The translations under genes and the position numbers were made by a program. The notes under the pieces are model-generated. The model was not told where the DNA came from. It ran no database searches and was given only the letters and a program-made list of their open reading frames with translations. Below, in pieces: positions 43,359-51,570 of a stretch of DNA of 54,911 nucleotides. The stretch comes from JAIOSM01 sp964593725. GTDB lineage: Bacteria; Desulfobacterota; Desulfobacteria; Desulfobacterales; Desulfobacteraceae. Location of the stretch: contig CAZQJS010000014.1 of the NCBI GenBank assembly GCA_964593725.1, positions 1-54,911 on the forward strand. Direction: 5' to 3'. Position 1 is the stretch's first letter; each line of letters begins with the position of its first letter.

Positions 43359-45827
43359 GTGAAAGAATATAAACCCATACTCAATGTTCCATTGGCAGCT
43401 CCGGTACTTGCACTGGCATCGGGGATAGCAGCCGGCAATTTCTTTCCGCTATATTTTCTTTATGTTTTTACACCATCAGCCTTAATTGCTCTTTTACTGC
43501 TCCATTGCAGTCGGAAAATCGATTTCCTCAACCTTGTTTTTTTTATACTTTTTTTCATAACTGGTTTTCTTTTAATCATGCCCTGCCTGCCCGGGGCAGA
43601 TAAACATAAACCAATTGCACAATATTCCGGCACAGAAAAATTCCGGATTGTTGCACAGGTTGATTCAAGACCGCAAACAGATGATATAAGAACAAAAACT
43701 ATTTTAAAAATCCAGAAAATTAAAGCAGCCGGAAAAACAGGTGAATGGCAAAATATTTCCGGCAGAATAATATTATACAGTTATCATAAAACCCCTCAGT
43801 TTCAGTATGGCGATTTAATTTCTTTTACAGGCGCCATAAAACAACCAGGGAATTTTTCCAATCCCGGTGGATTTAACTATATTAAATACCTGTCTTTTAA
43901 TGATATCCAGGGAGTTTCATATATCAATGGGGAAAATATTGTAATATGCAGTGGGGGCAAGGGATTTCATGGGCGGCATGGTTTTTTAACAAGGGTTGTC
44001 AGGAAGATACATGGGTTAAGGCACAGGTTTGTAGAATTTGCTAAAGGCTTTACAGACAATAGTAAAGTTTTTTCAATTTTGTGTGCCCTGACAACCGGCA
44101 TAAAGGATTATATTCCAAATACGCTGGCAGAATCATTTTCAAAGGCCGGAGTAAGTCATATACTTGCCATTTCAGGCCTTCATCTCTCAATTGTCGCCCT
44201 GATTTTTTTCCATGTTTTTAATTATCTTCTTTCCTGGGTAAAGGCGCTTGCCATAAGGGGTGTGCAGGGCAGGGCAGCTGCTGTTTTAACCATTATTCCC
44301 CTGTTTTCATATGCAGTTCTATCGGGATTTTCTCCATCAACCAGAAGAGCTTTTATAATGATTGTAGTCTATATGCTCTCCTTGGTGATTAAAAGGGAAA
44401 AAGATGTTTTAAACTCTCTTGCAGCTGCAGGGATAATAATACTCATACCTGAACCTGCAGCCCTTTTTTCCATCTCATTTCAGTTGTCATTTTCAGCTGT
44501 TCTGTTCATTATCCTTGGTCTGAATGCAGCAGATAATGTCGCTTTTTTACAGACCAGAACACTTGCTGCAAAATTTCTTATGCTCATCATGATTTCTGTG
44601 GCAGCAGGACTTGGCACCATGCCGCTTGTCATGCACTATTTTAATACAATTTCATTTGTACAGGTTTTTGCCAACCTGGTAATAATCCCTGTGATGGGGT
44701 TTATTGTTGTTCCTCTGGGCCTGGCAGCATTTTTCATTTTTTCTATTTCCACAACCATTGCAAGTATTCTTATTAAACTTTTAATTCCTTTTTTATCTTT
44801 CAGTGTATCATTCATAGAACATATCTCTTCTAATCCATATACCTTTGCAAAGTGTGTTACACCCCATGGCTTTGAAATCATATGTTATTATATGTTTATG
44901 CTGGGAATATTTTCATTTCTGTTTAAGCATAAAAAAAAGGGAGCCTGCATGGTTGTCTGCTCTAGTATCATGTTCTCATGTTATACAGGCTTTCAATTAA
45001 AGCATAGATTTTTCAGTGGAGATTTGCAGATTACAGTTCTGGATGTAGGGCAGGGCAGCAGTGCCCTTATTGAGGGTCCGGGCAGCACCAGAATCCTTGT
45101 TGACGGAGGAGGGTTCTCCGGCAGTTCAAGCTTTGATACTGGACGGTATATTGTTGCTCCATTTCTATGGAACAGGAAAATCGCCACACTTGATGCTGTA
45201 ATCTTAACCCATCCTGAAACCGATCATATGAAAGGTTTGATCTATATAATTAATAATTTTACCGTTAAAAAATTCATAAAAAATTTTGATTCACGGAAAA
45301 AGAGAAGTTATTTTAATCTTATCAATGCATGCCTTGGCAAGGATGTTCCTGTTATTATACCCACGGACAGACAGGTAATTGAGATGGGAGATCTCAAAAT
45401 TTTATTTTTTTACCCGTTCCATGGGGATAAATCTCTGGAAAAGTCAGCGGAAAAGGATTATAATAATAACTCCATTGTTTTTAAATTAATTTATAAAAAT
45501 TTTACGACTCTTTTCCCCGGCGATATTATGGAAAAAACTGAAAAAAAGATTGCCACAGCATTTGGCAGTTCACTTAAATCAAATGTTATGATTGCACCAC
45601 ACCATGGCAGCGCAACATCAAGCACTTCTCTATTCCTTGATAAAGTAAGCCCGGCAAGTATCATAATATCATGCGGCTTTCATAACAAGTATAATTTCCC
45701 CCATAAAAGTGTTGTTGCAAGGTATAATACCAGGGGCATTAAATATTTCAGAACTGATCTCATGGGTGCTGTTAAAATTATTTCCAATGGTGAATCCTGT
45801 GACATATTAACCTTTAAAGGAGATTAA
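43359..45827 (+). CDS. comEC: DNA internalization protein ComEC/Rec2
   Basis: Inner-membrane channel for single-stranded DNA uptake in transformation, 822 residues. The N-terminal helices and DUF4131 region (about 1-200) are followed by the Competence domain (about 225-500, with GVSHILAISGLHLSIVAL). The C-terminal metallo-beta-lactamase domain (about 555-815) has VLDVGQGSSALI, LTHPETDHMKG, LFPGDIME and APHHGSAT. The start is GTG at 43359; the AAGGG before it is close to the start. It is 55 bases after murA. No comEA or comF is nearby. Confidence 0.95.
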   Translation: MKEYKPILNVPLAAPVLALASGIAAGNFFPLYFLYVFTPSALIALLLLHCSRKIDFLNLVFFILFFITGFLLIMPCLPGADKHKPIAQYSGTEKFRIVAQVDSRPQTDDIRTKTILKIQKIKAAGKTGEWQNISGRIILYSYHKTPQFQYGDLISFTGAIKQPGNFSNPGGFNYIKYLSFNDIQGVSYINGENIVICSGGKGFHGRHGFLTRVVRKIHGLRHRFVEFAKGFTDNSKVFSILCALTTGIKDYIPNTLAESFSKAGVSHILAISGLHLSIVALIFFHVFNYLLSWVKALAIRGVQGRAAAVLTIIPLFSYAVLSGFSPSTRRAFIMIVVYMLSLVIKREKDVLNSLAAAGIIILIPEPAALFSISFQLSFSAVLFIILGLNAADNVAFLQTRTLAAKFLMLIMISVAAGLGTMPLVMHYFNTISFVQVFANLVIIPVMGFIVVPLGLAAFFIFSISTTIASILIKLLIPFLSFSVSFIEHISSNPYTFAKCVTPHGFEIICYYMFMLGIFSFLFKHKKKGACMVVCSSIMFSCYTGFQLKHRFFSGDLQITVLDVGQGSSALIEGPGSTRILVDGGGFSGSSSFDTGRYIVAPFLWNRKIATLDAVILTHPETDHMKGLIYIINNFTVKKFIKNFDSRKKRSYFNLINACLGKDVPVIIPTDRQVIEMGDLKILFFYPFHGDKSLEKSAEKDYNNNSIVFKLIYKNFTTLFPGDIMEKTEKKIATAFGSSLKSNVMIAPHHGSATSSTSLFLDKVSPASIIISCGFHNKYNFPHKSVVARYNTRGIKYFRTDLMGAVKIISNGESCDILTFKGD

Positions 45828-45829
45828 AG

Positions 45830-46675
45830 GTGTTTTATATCTATTTTCCCTATGTTTTTCTGCTCTCACTCTTATTGCTTTTTGAGTGTATGGAAAAAAA
45901 GAGATCAAAGATCTGGGCATTAATTGTTTTTTTTGCACCTGTAACAGCACCATACTATATCTTCAGGGCAAGGAAAGAGGAGGGCATAACCTGGATAATG
46001 ATTTTTCTTGCAACTTTTTCAGCGGTTATTGCAGGCGAAACTGCATTGTATACAATAAAAAAAGAAAAAATGAAATATTATGATAAACCACCCATAATAC
46101 GCCAGGTTTTGAGAATCGCAGATGCACTCCAGGAAACAACAGAGAAATTTGATTCTGCCATCATAGAACTTGAGGAGATGAGCAGAATAGTGTCCGGCCT
46201 TGACAAGATAAAAGAGACAGCTGAATATATTGACACTGTGCGGCTGGCAGGAGAGGCTAACAAAGCAATGGTTTCAAAGTTGATTAATTATATTGAAAAC
46301 TACAGAAGTTATTACCAGAAGAAAAATGTTCAATGGGTCTTCCAGATCGAAGAGTATTATAAAAGTGATGCCATACGTCTGCACCTTTCAAGCCTGGAAG
46401 ATTATCTCAGTGCATTTGAAGACCTCTTACTATTCTCCTATAAGAATTTTTACAAAATTTCTGAGCTGGAAGATCCAAAAACCCTAAAAAATTATGATGC
46501 ATATTACCTGCTTTATAGAAGGGCTGCTGAAAAGTTCAGTAAATATAATATGCAAAGGACTCAATACCAGAACCAGTTTGTCAGGGCACATCCGAAAATT
46601 GAGATATATTTACCAGGGGCCCGTCAAACTGATGTGTTCAGTATTCACAGACAATCACCAAGACGTTTTTTCTGA
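45830..46675 (+). CDS. Uncharacterised membrane protein with coiled-coil cytoplasmic or periplasmic part
   Basis: A protein of 281 residues, GTG start at 45830 with AAAGGAG seven bases upstream, two bases after comEC. Hydrophobic segments occupy about 3-18, 27-46 and 54-74. The rest (about 85-275) is helical and charged, with many Tyr residues (NYRSYYQKKN, YYLLYRR). I do not recognise the family. Co-transcription with comEC is likely. Its last 31 bases overlap the convergent activase gene. Confidence 0.7.
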   Translation: MFYIYFPYVFLLSLLLLFECMEKKRSKIWALIVFFAPVTAPYYIFRARKEEGITWIMIFLATFSAVIAGETALYTIKKEKMKYYDKPPIIRQVLRIADALQETTEKFDSAIIELEEMSRIVSGLDKIKETAEYIDTVRLAGEANKAMVSKLINYIENYRSYYQKKNVQWVFQIEEYYKSDAIRLHLSSLEDYLSAFEDLLLFSYKNFYKISELEDPKTLKNYDAYYLLYRRAAEKFSKYNMQRTQYQNQFVRAHPKIEIYLPGARQTDVFSIHRQSPRRFF

Positions 46676-49600
46676 ACAATCTCCTTTTTGGAAAATTTTA
46701 GAAAAGGTATGATAACATTATTCTTATTCCCTCCGGCCAGGTCGTATGTAATGCTCACCACAGGTACTCCTGTGTTCTTTTCAATCTTTTCAGCCATGGC
46801 TTCGGTAACCAGGGACGGGCAGCAGAAAGAGGGACTTACCTGGACAAAAAGCGCAATATCAGGATGTTCTTTTAAAACATAGTGAATTTTTAATATATTA
46901 TCCATTGATTCACCTGTATGCTCCGGGCGCATGCCATATTCTCCAAGTATGTCTTCAGGTGAATCTGAATAATCTATCTCATTTTCATTTAACAGTGGTG
47001 CAAAATATTTATAAAATCTTTTTTCCATCTGGGTTGTTGCAAACAACAAGGTTTTATTTGAAACAAGATCTATATATTTTCCCTCCTTAAACCATTTTTT
47101 AAAATATGTGGATGCAATCATTCTGATGAATCTGGAATATGGTGTGGTTACAACCTCACCCCCGTTCTGTTCAATGTAATTGATCAGGTTCTGATTGATT
47201 ATATTGTTATCCCGCATATAAAGATCACCAAAGATTGAAACCTTTGGTCTTGTCTCTTTTTTTACTTTAATCTTTGAAAAGGGTTCAAGGGCTTCCATGA
47301 GAGCCTGATCTTTGGAACTGTTTCTCCTGAATGCTTTGGCAATGGTTGAGACAGCATTTTCAATGGCCCTGTCAGTTTCACCTCTGTTTATTTCATAGGG
47401 TCTGATCTGACATCCGACTTTTCTTAACAGTCCTCCAAACATATAGGCAAAATAAGCATTGGCACACACTTTCATGGAAATATCCATAAAGGAGAGCTCT
47501 CCTGTGTATAGTTCTGATTTTTCAAAACCATTTTTCTCTTTTTTAAGAATATGTTTAATGTGGTGGGAATAGAGCTTAACATTGCACGCTATTTCAGATT
47601 TACCTACCCATAATACAGAGTTTGAAGGATCTATGTTATACTTTTTTACTGTATGGATAAAACTGCTTGCCACTGCATTCAGGGGTATACATTGGCCTGT
47701 ATTTGTTTTCAGGCATTTCTTCAAGGTCTCTTCCGTCTCTTCCATGAGATAAACATTGTATCCTTCTTTTTTTAATATGCTTATGAGGAATTTCCCTGTA
47801 ATATCATCCCAGTTCGGGAAAAAGATGTCTTTGTTTTTCAGATCAGGTAAAGGTTCCGGGTTAATATCTTTAAAATCTATAATCTTGTTTTTCAAAGAGA
47901 ATTTCTTATGGTTAGAGAATGCCTCGATTGCTGCTTCAATACGGGTTTCATACCCAACACTCGAATCATGTTCATCAAGTTCCAGAATGAGGTATGGTTT
48001 TTTATAAGCCTCCATGATCTGCTTAAAATAATCCTTGCAGAAAGAGTCAGGAGAACAATTGAATGAGGTTATATAGACAGGATAGAGATTGTCTGTGTTG
48101 GCTGCAATATAAGTTGCTTTAAGGATTTCAGCAGCATGGTGCCAGTGTATCTCTTTAAGCAGATTGTCTATATCTGAAAAATCATAATTATCATGGTCAA
48201 GCATATCCTGGTAAAAGGCGTTGACATTGAGATTTGAAAAGATATCCGGAATTTTACTGTTAAGGCTTCTGGAAAGTATTGTGTATGGCCTGCCCACCAG
48301 TACAACACTGAGATTTTCTGACTGGTTTTGTGCAGTGGAATATACCTTTTTTAAATGTTCCTTATTTCTCTGTTTAAGCTCTGAGGCTTTATCCCATGCA
48401 GAAGATATATTGAAAAATGAAATATCCCTGGAGGTCTTGGTTTTTAAGGCTTTATAAAGTTCAAGTTTAGTGTAAAAATTTGTATAAAGATATTTTACCA
48501 GGGGGGAAATCAGCCTTGAATTATCAATCGCTGACAGATTGGATATGATTGATGGAGCAAATTGAGTGTAATAGCAATGCTGTCTTCTTTTTGATCTATC
48601 CTCCCTTGGCTCTTCAAAGTAGAATGGCAGGAATACAAAGTCAGTTTTTTCCATCAAATGAGCAATATGACCGTGCAAAGATAGTATGGGGGTGCAAAAT
48701 CCAGCACTGGCAATATTTTTACCAAGTTTTACAGGACTCTTAAGGTTTTCACTGGTAATGGTTTTAATACCGAGGTGGTTAAAGAAATTTTTCCAGAAGT
48801 TCAGATCTTCCATCATATGAAGGGCTGCAGGAAGGCCAATGGTGAATTTATGTCCTCCCCTGGTAAAACCGGTATGTTCCAAAACTTTTTTCCTCTGTTT
48901 CAGCAGGTTAAAACCTTGTTTCGGCTTAATATAGGTTCTGGTCTCATAATCCCGGCCGCACAGGAAGCCAAACGCCTCAATCTGGTTATTCACCTCTGCA
49001 ATTGTGATCTTGCAGTGGTTTGTACATAATTGACATGTCTCCTGCTTAACAGGGATTTTGGTATTATGGAGTTGAAAACCCTTGAATGAGTCTGATCTCA
49101 CTGCCTGCTCAGAGAGCAGCAGGCAGATACCTAAGGCACCTGTCAGGTGACAATATTTTGATACATGGATTTTCTTTTTAAGTTTTTGTTCAAAGGCTGC
49201 CACAAGGGCTTTATTTTTTGCAGTTGCCCCCTGGAAAAGAATGGTATCACCTATCTCTCCCACCGAAGCAACCTTTGAAAGGTAATTATCCCTGACTGAA
49301 TGGAGAGCCGATGCAAGCACCTGGTCAGTATTATAACCAAGGGCCAGAAAGTGGTTCATATCCCTTTCCATGAACACTGTGCATCTGTCACTGGACAGGG
49401 GGGATTTTACCGATTCTGTGCGCCTGGAATAGTCAAGAATGGGACAGCCAAGTTTGTTGGCCTGCTCCTCTATAAAGCTGCCAGTGCCGGCAGCACATAT
49501 TGCATTCATGGTTGAGGAGGTAACATTGCCATGTTTAAGGGTTGTGAATTTTGCGTCCTGACCGCCTATTTCGATGATTGTATCAACATCCGGATTAAGC

Positions 49601-50877
49601 TTAACAGCTGCTTTTGCATGGGCTGTAATCTCATCCGGGAGTATATCTGCCCCAATGATTTTACTGGCAAGCTTTCTGCCTGAACCTGTTGTTCCGCAGC
49701 CAATGATATTAATATCAAGATTATATTTTTGAATTACATATTCCTGAGCCCTGAGTATGGACAGGATCGCTTTAACAGGCTTTGAAGCGGTTCTTGTGTA
49801 GAACCCTGCAACCACTTCTTTTTTATCGGTCATGATAATACTTTTAGTGCTTGTTGATCCAACATCCACACCTAAATAGCAGTCAATTGGCCCAAGGCTT
49901 GATGGATCAGGATAAATATCTGTTTCCACACCCTGGTATTCAAACGTGTCATGGGATGTAAAGTCAGGGTAATCTGACATTGTTAAAGCAAGGGCAGGAA
50001 AGAAAAGTTTTTTTTCTATCTTTTCTGTTTTTAAAATATCGGAAATAGACTGATATCCCAGTGTATTGTTATTTAATGCAAGGTGGTGCAGACAGGATGG
50101 TATGATCAATTCGTCGGAAAGGCACAAAGCAGCACCCAGTGCACCATATACATTGGAGTATTCATCAATAACAAGTTTACCATTGATGAGCTGCTCAAGA
50201 TGTTTTTTTACTGAAAGGTTTTTTGAAACGCCACCACAGAAGATAACCGGAAATCGGATGTCTCCCCCTGAGAAAAGGGTGTTAAAGATATTTTTTGCAA
50301 GCCCCCTGCAAAGTCCGTCACATATCTGGGGTATTGAATAACCCTCCTGCTGGGCATGGATTAAATCGGTTTTTGCAAACACAGCGCATCTTGTTGCAAT
50401 ATCAGGCAGATTGGAAAAATTGGATAATGCTTTTTTTGAAAGTTCCCGGGGTGATTCAAGGCCAAGCCTGACAGCCTGCTGGTCAAGAAAACTGCCAGTG
50501 CCTGCGGCACAGGAAGTGTTATGCCTGGAACCCGAATAATTATTATCTTCGTCAAAATAGCTTAGATTAAATTTTTCTCCCCCCACATTGAGAATGGAGC
50601 CAATACTGGAGTGCAGGTGGCGGCCGGCCCTAATTACAGCCACAAGCTGGTCATACTGTATGTCACTGTTTATATAAAAAGTACTGGATGGGGTGGCAGC
50701 AATATAGTCAATTCTATCTATTTTAATGTTTCTTAAGGCTTTTTCAAGGTTTTGGTTAATATCTCCATGGTGGAAAGTATATGACCAGTTAAGGATCTTT
50801 TTTTTTGAATCAATTTCCACAATGGAGATGGAAACAGAGCCAATATCAATACCAAGAATACTTTTCAGCGGTTTCAT
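46645..50877 (-). CDS. Giant acyl-CoA dehydratase activase-like protein (two BcrAD/BadFG ATPase domains plus DUF2229 and HgdB-like region)
   Basis: A protein of 1410 residues. Two ASKHA-fold activase domains lie in tandem: the first begins ILGIDIGSVSISIVEID (7-23) with CAAGTGSFLDQQA; the second begins YLGVDVGSTSTKSIIM (about 330) with GGQDAKF, CAAGTGSFIEEQA and DRCTVFMERD. A Cys cluster (ETCQLCTNHCK, about 627) follows, then DUF2229-like and HgdB-like segments (GFCTPILSLHGH; PSFCCPSLVTEAM). Known activases of this family are ATP-driven, Fe-S-bearing and reduce a partner dehydratase or reductase. Here the activase and partner-like region are on one chain, as in other large anaerobe homologues whose function is unknown. 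The start overlaps the RHH-like gene as TAATG. Confidence 0.88.
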   Translation of the reverse strand: MKPLKSILGIDIGSVSISIVEIDSKKKILNWSYTFHHGDINQNLEKALRNIKIDRIDYIAATPSSTFYINSDIQYDQLVAVIRAGRHLHSSIGSILNVGGEKFNLSYFDEDNNYSGSRHNTSCAAGTGSFLDQQAVRLGLESPRELSKKALSNFSNLPDIATRCAVFAKTDLIHAQQEGYSIPQICDGLCRGLAKNIFNTLFSGGDIRFPVIFCGGVSKNLSVKKHLEQLINGKLVIDEYSNVYGALGAALCLSDELIIPSCLHHLALNNNTLGYQSISDILKTEKIEKKLFFPALALTMSDYPDFTSHDTFEYQGVETDIYPDPSSLGPIDCYLGVDVGSTSTKSIIMTDKKEVVAGFYTRTASKPVKAILSILRAQEYVIQKYNLDINIIGCGTTGSGRKLASKIIGADILPDEITAHAKAAVKLNPDVDTIIEIGGQDAKFTTLKHGNVTSSTMNAICAAGTGSFIEEQANKLGCPILDYSRRTESVKSPLSSDRCTVFMERDMNHFLALGYNTDQVLASALHSVRDNYLSKVASVGEIGDTILFQGATAKNKALVAAFEQKLKKKIHVSKYCHLTGALGICLLLSEQAVRSDSFKGFQLHNTKIPVKQETCQLCTNHCKITIAEVNNQIEAFGFLCGRDYETRTYIKPKQGFNLLKQRKKVLEHTGFTRGGHKFTIGLPAALHMMEDLNFWKNFFNHLGIKTITSENLKSPVKLGKNIASAGFCTPILSLHGHIAHLMEKTDFVFLPFYFEEPREDRSKRRQHCYYTQFAPSIISNLSAIDNSRLISPLVKYLYTNFYTKLELYKALKTKTSRDISFFNISSAWDKASELKQRNKEHLKKVYSTAQNQSENLSVVLVGRPYTILSRSLNSKIPDIFSNLNVNAFYQDMLDHDNYDFSDIDNLLKEIHWHHAAEILKATYIAANTDNLYPVYITSFNCSPDSFCKDYFKQIMEAYKKPYLILELDEHDSSVGYETRIEAAIEAFSNHKKFSLKNKIIDFKDINPEPLPDLKNKDIFFPNWDDITGKFLISILKKEGYNVYLMEETEETLKKCLKTNTGQCIPLNAVASSFIHTVKKYNIDPSNSVLWVGKSEIACNVKLYSHHIKHILKKEKNGFEKSELYTGELSFMDISMKVCANAYFAYMFGGLLRKVGCQIRPYEINRGETDRAIENAVSTIAKAFRRNSSKDQALMEALEPFSKIKVKKETRPKVSIFGDLYMRDNNIINQNLINYIEQNGGEVVTTPYSRFIRMIASTYFKKWFKEGKYIDLVSNKTLLFATTQMEKRFYKYFAPLLNENEIDYSDSPEDILGEYGMRPEHTGESMDNILKIHYVLKEHPDIALFVQVSPSFCCPSLVTEAMAEKIEKNTGVPVVSITYDLAGGNKNNVIIPFLKFSKKEIVQKKRLGDCL

Positions 50878-51353
50878 TATACAAGTTTCTCCACAATTTC
50901 ATTATAAAAATCAGACACACCTTTGCACCAGCCATCTACAAACTTTTTTGCATATTGATTGTAATTTTCCTGGGAAAAATTTATGAGGCGGTCTGAATTA
51001 AATATCTCGGTAAAATAGTGGCTGAATTTGCTGTCTTTTACAATATTATATGGATTCTCAAATCCAACTGCATATACAAGGTCTTCATAGTGTGCTCTTT
51101 TTGCCCATTCCAGACCTTTATGTATTCCCATTTCCAGGTAATTTTTTTCAGATTCAATTTTTTCCTTCTTAAGCCTGTTGATAATATCAGACATATCAAA
51201 ATCCTGCATGATCCTTTTCTGAAATTCCTCTTTTCTCTGTATGGCATCCAGCAGGGCATCCTGGAACATCTTGGACAGGTTGAATGATTTTCTCCATTTA
51301 TTAAGTTTGTCATGGAGCATATCCGGAATGCTTAAAGTAACTTTCTGTGTCAT
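50877..51353 (-). CDS. Ribbon-helix-helix-like protein coupled to the activase gene
   Basis: A protein of 158 residues. The N-terminal QKVTLSIPDMLHDKLNKW followed by a helix resembles a ribbon-helix-helix DNA-binding domain (about 2-45). The remaining residues 50-155 are helical and unassigned, with Tyr/Trp-rich segments (GLEWAKRAHYEDL). The stop overlaps the activase start (TAATG at 50875-50879), implying translational coupling. Tandem TACGTAT repeats lie at its promoter and could be its own operator. The ribosome-binding site is GAGGTG upstream of the ATG. Regulation of the activase is inference. Confidence 0.65.
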   Translation of the reverse strand: MTQKVTLSIPDMLHDKLNKWRKSFNLSKMFQDALLDAIQRKEEFQKRIMQDFDMSDIINRLKKEKIESEKNYLEMGIHKGLEWAKRAHYEDLVYAVGFENPYNIVKDSKFSHYFTEIFNSDRLINFSQENYNQYAKKFVDGWCKGVSDFYNEIVEKLV

Positions 51354-51399
51354 GTCAGCACCTCAGTATTGAATAATAATTTAAGTATAAAATTTTTCA

Positions 51400-51424
51400 T
51401 ACGTATTATTGGATGATTACGTAT
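51400..51424 (-). promoter_or_regulatory. Tandem TACGTAT repeats at the RHH-gene promoter (candidate operator)
   Basis: TACGTAT occurs at 51400-51406 and 51418-51424, 18 bp apart in the same orientation; each lies in a near-palindrome (ATACGTAT, TTACGTATAA). The second overlaps the predicted -10 box. RHH proteins commonly bind such paired short repeats. Binding is inference. Confidence 0.5.
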
Positions 51425-51446
51425 AATAAATTTAAGTTCGTGTCAA
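51420..51446 (-). promoter_or_regulatory. Predicted promoter of the RHH-activase operon
   Basis: On the minus strand TTGACA (51446-51441) and TATACG (51425-51420) are separated by 15 bases, slightly short. The predicted transcript starts about 60 bases before the ATG at 51353. Confidence 0.45.
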
Positions 51447-51509
51447 CAACCTTTTGTATGTTTGATTTATACTTATTTTATGTTTTTTTATATTAAATCC
51501 CATACTTGT

Positions 51510-51538
51510 TTGAAAAAAAATCAGATTAGTTCTATATT
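51510..51538 (+). promoter_or_regulatory. Promoter of the Lon-family protease gene
   Basis: TTGAAA (51510-51515), a 17-base spacer and TATATT (51533-51538) fit a sigma-70 promoter. The predicted +1 near 51545 lies about 25 bases before the ATG at 51571. Confidence 0.7.
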
Positions 51539-51570
51539 GACGTCTGAAAAACTTATAAAAGGAGAATAAG

